DNA from: Mangifera indica
Taxonomy: Eukaryota; Streptophyta; Magnoliopsida; Sapindales; Anacardiaceae
Assembly (NCBI RefSeq): GCF_011075055.1
Contig: NC_058151.1
Span: forward strand, 1,364,001-1,428,000
Direction of reading: 5' to 3'
DNA: 64,000 bases
Both the position numbers and the translations under genes were made by a program. Each line of letters starts with the position of its first letter. Positions within the stretch are counted from its first letter, which is position 1. The notes beneath the pieces are model-generated. The model was given only the letters and a program-made list of their open reading frames with translations, searched no databases and was not told the origin of the DNA. Positions 59,154 to 64,000 of the stretch are shown piece by piece.

Positions 59154-60540
59154 TTTCCAATCTACTTTTTTCTTAAATGACCACTTTAGACACGATTCAC
59201 CATGTTTGTGGGTCCTGCCAAAATAATATGGGTATAGTCACTATTATACTACTCTGAAATGTAACCCATGGTCTGATACTGCTCTCAGAAATATTGCTTA
59301 TTTGTCTTTATATTAAATTTGTAATTCAAAATTTTCAGGGGTCACACCGTAAATTCTCCAAACCTTAGGAGAAAAGTGGTTTTTCCTATTTTTGTGGTTT
59401 TTTGACCTCTTCAAATTTTTAGTGGGACTCATGTTTCTGTGAAACCCATTACTTCACTTTAGCGTTGATTGCATGGTTTCCTATTTTAAGGTCAAATCAA
59501 ATACGCTATATAACCAAACACATTGTGAAGTTTCACCCATTAATCGACTCGTTCACATCAAACTTAAGAGTTGGATACCAAAACAAATAAAAAAATATCA
59601 ACTATGTGATTTATAAGAAATTTTTTTTATATAATTGCATGTCCGAATTGTCTCAAATTCTAATAATTATTATAATAATCTACTTTATATACAATTTTAA
59701 GTGACGTGCATATATTAACGACAATAATTACATTAATAATTTTATTTATAAATAACGTTACCATTTCTTATTTTTGATAGCAAACTAAAGTATAATTTAC
59801 TTTATTATTTTATTGAACCCACCTTAACAACTACTTAAGTTGGATATGACTAATGTGATGTTTTTACAATATTTTATTCTTTCTTTAATAATATATTAAC
59901 AATAAAAAAAATATTATAATATGTGTTTTAAAATTCAAATTAGAGTAAAGGTTGAATCAATCAAACTAGCCAAAACCCAAACCAAACATTTGATTAGGTC
60001 AATATGTAACTAGGGTATGTAAAACTTTCTTTCTATAAAATAAATGGTGTGAGACTTGGTATATAATAGAATTGGTGAATATCTTGGCAAGGTCCATACG
60101 TGTATGTAAGTTTTATCTATACGCTTTGTGGGAAACGACTAGTTTGTCTCATATGTAATTTTCTTGATTGACTTATCCGGAATGCAGGAAGGATGCAAAG
60201 TATCGTTATTTACAATTGTCTAGATCAAGGATCGTGCATGATATCAATAACAATGCCAAATTGAAACCATTAAAAACTAAGATAGATGATGCCTAGACTT
60301 CTCTTGATTGTTTGAGTGCAACCCTTTTTTTTTCAAAGACTGAATCAGTCAGGAAAACTCGAATTCGGAAAAGTTAATAATATAATATCGAATACAGATG
60401 AAGCCAGGGTTGGAAATTGGAAATTGCAGCATTTTCCATAAGCATACGAAACCAGGACGACACTCTTTAATTATAAAATAACAAGAAACAGACAACATTA
60501 ACCATGGCGAAAGGCTTTTAGGAAAGCCAAGAAGGCCAGC
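59154..60540. other. Spacer between the two SRC2-like genes
   Basis: AT-rich, with no gene or clear repeat recognised. The last 120-200 bases are likely 3' UTR of the minus-strand gene at 60541. Confidence 0.4.
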
Positions 60541-61359
60541 CTAGTAGTCGTCATCGTCGTTGTAAGCAAGATCATCTTCGACTTTTTCAGCGGCTTCATC
60601 AGCAATGTGGTCTTCCAGCGCATCAACGCCCTCAGCCAACGCGAGTCCACCTAGAACTCCAGCTACCGCACCCACAGCCAATCCCGTCCCCATTCCACCA
60701 AACTTACTCTTCTTCTTCTCCTCTTGTCCACCATAATACCCCCCACTTCCCTGCGCGTACGCCGTGGTCGGTGGTGCGCTGTACGCATTGTAAGAATACC
60801 CACTTTGTGGCGGAGCACTTGAATGGTACGGATCGTAGGGTTGAGGTGGAGGAGCATATGGGTTAGGGTTACCGTACGGTGGCGGCGCGTGATAGTCTCT
60901 GGAACCTGTGCCATAAGGAGGTGCATAATACGAACTAGGTGGAGCATAACGGGGCTCCAAGATTGTAACTTTAACTTCAACTTTTCCTTGAGGCCTACCG
61001 GAAGGTCGTTTGAGAGTCAATGTACGTTTGACGCGTTCACCGGCGCCGACTTCATCGAGAACATCTCTGAGCTTAAGCCGGCCGGATCCGATCAACTTTT
61101 TGGTCCCTTCTTCGTTGCCGCCATGGACTATATCGATGTAAAGATTGGAGTCTCCATCGACGGGCCCAGGCAGAGGGATGACAAGTCTCTCATCCCAGTA
61201 AGGAAAAATGTCGCCCGCTTCATCAACCTTGGTGGAGCACTTGTTGTTAGGGTCGACCCATACGACGGCGTATGGCCTGGTTTGGCCGTAACGCCAGTTG
61301 ACGTTCTTGAGGTCCTTGGCTGAGGAAATAGTCACCTCAACTTCATAGCGAGAAGCCAT
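60541..61359 (-). CDS. SRC2: SRC2-like C2-domain protein, tandem paralogue (272 aa)
   Basis: Single exon, with the same architecture as the gene at 56121 and the same strand. The C2 domain has [41 protein letters not shown] and [14 protein letters not shown]. It is followed by a Pro/Tyr-rich linker ([17 protein letters not shown]), the Gly/Ala hydrophobic segment [20 protein letters not shown] and an acidic tail ending NDDDDY. Its role is inferred from the family as stress-related, membrane-associated signalling. Differences from its neighbour lie mainly in the linker and in the loop around the acidic C2 positions (a Cys-Ser pair in [10 protein letters not shown] where the other has [10 protein letters not shown]). 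The two genes are a local tandem duplication separated by about 3.6 kb that includes a transposon. Confidence 0.92.
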   Translation of the reverse strand: MASRYEVEVTISSAKDLKNVNWRYGQTRPYAVVWVDPNNKCSTKVDEAGDIFPYWDERLVIPLPGPVDGDSNLYIDIVHGGNEEGTKKLIGSGRLKLRDVLDEVGAGERVKRTLTLKRPSGRPQGKVEVKVTILEPRYAPPSSYYAPPYGTGSRDYHAPPPYGNPNPYAPPPQPYDPYHSSAPPQSGYSYNAYSAPPTTAYAQGSGGYYGGQEEKKKSKFGGMGTGLAVGAVAGVLGGLALAEGVDALEDHIADEAAEKVEDDLAYNDDDDY

Positions 61360-61436
61360 AAACCGGGGATGAAAATGGAGATTTTTGTCAAAGAAAGAAG
61401 GGGAAGTTGTGTGGATCTGTGATTGTCGTTGGTTAG

Positions 61437-61446
61437 TATTTAAAGG
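61437..61446 (-). promoter_or_regulatory. TATA-like box of the SRC2-like gene at 60541
   Basis: The minus strand reads CCTTTAAATA, about 80 bases before the ATG, the same spacing as in the paralogue at 56121. Confidence 0.55.
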
Positions 61447-61459
61447 ATGGAAGGAAGGT

Positions 61460-64000
61460 GTAAGGATTGCCGGAAACAGATGGCAAATTTTAATTGGTCA
61501 GACAAGTGTTTGAGCCAATGAAATAAGTTGTCATAAAAAAATTTGTTGGGGAAGCCCTTATTTAAGGCAGGTTATTTTTTAAATCTAAATACATTTGGCC
61601 AATGCCTATCACGACCGGGCCGGCCGAACACAGTCTTAGGATTTTTTTCTTTTTTTCTTTAAATTGCCGTGATTAACATTTATCCCACCAAGGGTTTGAC
61701 TCTAAACAAAGTTTTCTATGTATTCATCGTAAAAATCATATATTTTTTTAATATAAAAACTAACTTTTGTAAGGGTATAATAGATATTTCACCTTTTCAA
61801 AATTAGAAAAAATGAAGAAAAAGGGAAAAGATTACACATGATATATATATTATATACATAAAGTATATATATATATATATATAGATGGCTTTGAGGAAGT
61901 GGAAGCCAGAGCCTCCAATAGTGCTCATCTTGTCAATTTTGACAATAGTTTGATTTCAATACCGACAAGATATGCCAACTGATTTGTGCTTTTATCTTTT
62001 AGTTCGATACTACAAAGTTTGAGAGGAATTTAAGGGAAATGGGAAACAACATGAGACAGAGAGAAGGAAAACGAGGTAAAAGAGAAAAAATATTAAGGAG
62101 AAGAACAAAAAGTGACGGAGATGGCGAAGAAGAATGGAAAGAGACACTGAATGAAATGGAAGGAGAAAAAATAGAAAGAGATGGTGAATGAGAAAGAAGC
62201 AAAGAAGAAAAAAGATGGAGATTTTTAATATGGGTAATATAATAATTATAGCATCTATATAGTGAGATATTAATTAAAATAATTTTTTAATCTTTCATAT
62301 ATATTTTATATGTAATTATTTTTTTATTATATAAATATAATATTTTTTAAATTAATTTTATCTTTAAAAAAATATATAAGATTTAGGGTTAGTTTAATAG
62401 GTTAGTTGGCCGATCAAGCATCTGACTAATCTTTTCATCTGACCAATCTTTTCAAACATCAAAATTATCAAAAAATTTTATATTTATATTTTATTTTTAT
62501 CTAAGTGATGTGGATGAATTTTATGTCTTAATTAAATGAATTTATATTTGATTAAATGAGTTTTGACTAGATAAACATGAAATCTGAAAATATTTTAATT
62601 ATTTTATATTTTAAACTATATATAATAAAAAATAATTTTACATATATATGAAAAAAAAAAAGACCACTTTAATTAATATCTCTTTTACAATGTCAAGTTG
62701 TTCACTATCAGTCTTAGTAGAAAAATGTGATTTATTTATTTATTTAGTTTTTATCTTATTTAGGGAGAATTTGGTGATTATTCAAATTTAAAGACAGAAA
62801 GAATTAAATGTAATTTTATTTTTATAATTTAATTATTTTCATTAATTTTAATAATTTATAAATACGTATTTAAATTTTTAATAATTATTAATTTCAAAAC
62901 ACAACCTATTTGAGTAGGGATAAGTCCCTTTAGCCTCAAATAAATAATAATTTCTGATAGGTTCTATTCCATAGTTGTTAGCTGAAAAGACACCATATCC
63001 AACTCAACCAATTTTTAAATGTCATTATTAAGTAAATATCTTTTTTTCTTTTCTTGTTTTTCTTCCAATTTGCAAATATAATGGTAGGAATTTGGCAAAG
63101 TTGAATAGTCATTTTCAAAAATCAATAATCCTGATTTTTAAATTGATTTTGTCATCTACTTCATGTTTAGCAGGATACTTCTGGTACAATACAATAAAAT
63201 AGAAAAAAAGATGCTGATAACATGTATAAAAGAGATATAAATCATTAAAAAGAGAATAAATTACAATTTTGTTTAACAAGGTTAGATGATAAAATACTTT
63301 TTTATTTCTGGTTCCGGTATTAGACTACGTTAATAAAAGGTTGTTGTTAATGATAATTCATACCACATCGACAAGGGTGGTAGGATTGACAATGGTAAGA
63401 TCATGATGGTAGTAAAAAAGTGTCACTGATAGTTATTGTTTTCAAAGAATTATAGCCATTGATTCGTAGATTTTTAAATATTTTGTGCCTAATATGTACA
63501 AGTTTGGGTTAAATTGTTATGTTTAGAATATTTTTGTCTAATATGTAAAAAAGTTATTTATTATTTTTCCAAAATTTATGAATGATAAAATTAATATTTT
63601 ATTTTTACAATAATAGTTTTTATAAACATAATTTGATTTTGTGTAAGACTTGCTTTTTTTTTTAATTGTTTAATTAAAGGGTTTCATAAATGTAACAGAG
63701 ATTCGAATTTAAGATTTTTCTCTAAAAATTTTAATATTTTATCAATTTTATTAATAAAATTATTATTTATATTATCTAAGGGTGAAAAAATATAAACCAA
63801 ACTTTGGGTGGGAAAATGAAATTTACTCTTAAAAGAACAAAATGGCAAGAGGTTTTATTATTGTCATAAAATGTGGAACAGCGTGCGTTCACACTTAAAA
63901 GAGACTACCAACGGTCCGATCGAGGTCAAAATAATATATACAAATTTATTTTTATAAACTAAATAATATAATTATTTATTTATTTTAAAATTAATTAATG
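61460..64000. other. Intergenic, AT-rich, no gene recognised
   Basis: A purine-rich stretch lies at 62030-62220; the 67 aa minus-strand frame there is simple sequence. Near 62915-62935 'gggataagtccctttagcct' resembles an end of the long-TIR family, and near 63800 'aaactttgggtgggaaaatg' resembles the right end of 8678-9226, so decayed elements are likely. An AT microsatellite lies at about 61866-61882. Confidence 0.4.

Overview
This is plant nuclear DNA, most likely from a eudicot. It is AT-rich, the genes have GT-AG introns with long AT-rich intergenic stretches, and it holds plant-only gene families (RTNLB reticulon, MAKR regulator, UGT88-type glycosyltransferases, SRC2-like C2 proteins) among copia retrotransposon, hAT and MITE debris. 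The species cannot be fixed from sequence alone. There are no bacterial operons, CRISPR arrays, rRNA or convincing tRNA genes.

Layout. (1) 1-3.9 kb: a five-exon reticulon-like ER membrane protein gene on the + strand, with retrotransposon-derived repeats in intron 3. (2) 3.9-11.1 kb: gene-free, AT-rich, with MITE copies and a decayed tandem repeat. (3) 11.1-12.4 kb: a three-exon MAKR-type gene on the + strand. (4) 12.4-23.2 kb: gene-poor. It contains a 1.1 kb fold-back element with nested GC-rich hairpins and a dead hAT transposase gene. (5) 23.2-52.2 kb: a UDP-glycosyltransferase cluster. Two intact intronless genes (25448-26878 and 45450-46877, both -) sit among at least five broken copies or fragments. 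The breaks are a solo LTR, a hAT-type MITE, deletions, frameshifts and an inverted duplication. A degenerate copia element on the - strand (about 28.55-35.1 kb) fills the middle, and its 3' end is tandemly duplicated. (6) 52.4-59.2 kb: long-terminal-inverted-repeat elements of one family. (7) 56.1-61.4 kb: two tandem SRC2-like C2-domain genes on the - strand. (8) 61.5-64 kb: nothing coding was recognised.

How the parts relate. The UGT copies share coding sequence, 3' UTRs, TATA regions and blocks of upstream flank, so the cluster grew by repeated segmental duplication and then decayed. The most notable observations are these: an inverted UGT duplication able to fold into a stem of about 125 bp that matches the intact genes; two unrelated transposons inserted at overlapping target sites just upstream of the TATA box of two paralogues; a non-autonomous element inside one UGT pseudogene whose terminal sequence matches the edge of the dead hAT element 28 kb away; and a Gly-to-Trp change inside the sugar-donor (PSPG) motif of one otherwise intact UGT. 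Boundaries and alignments were read by eye. No database search was possible.
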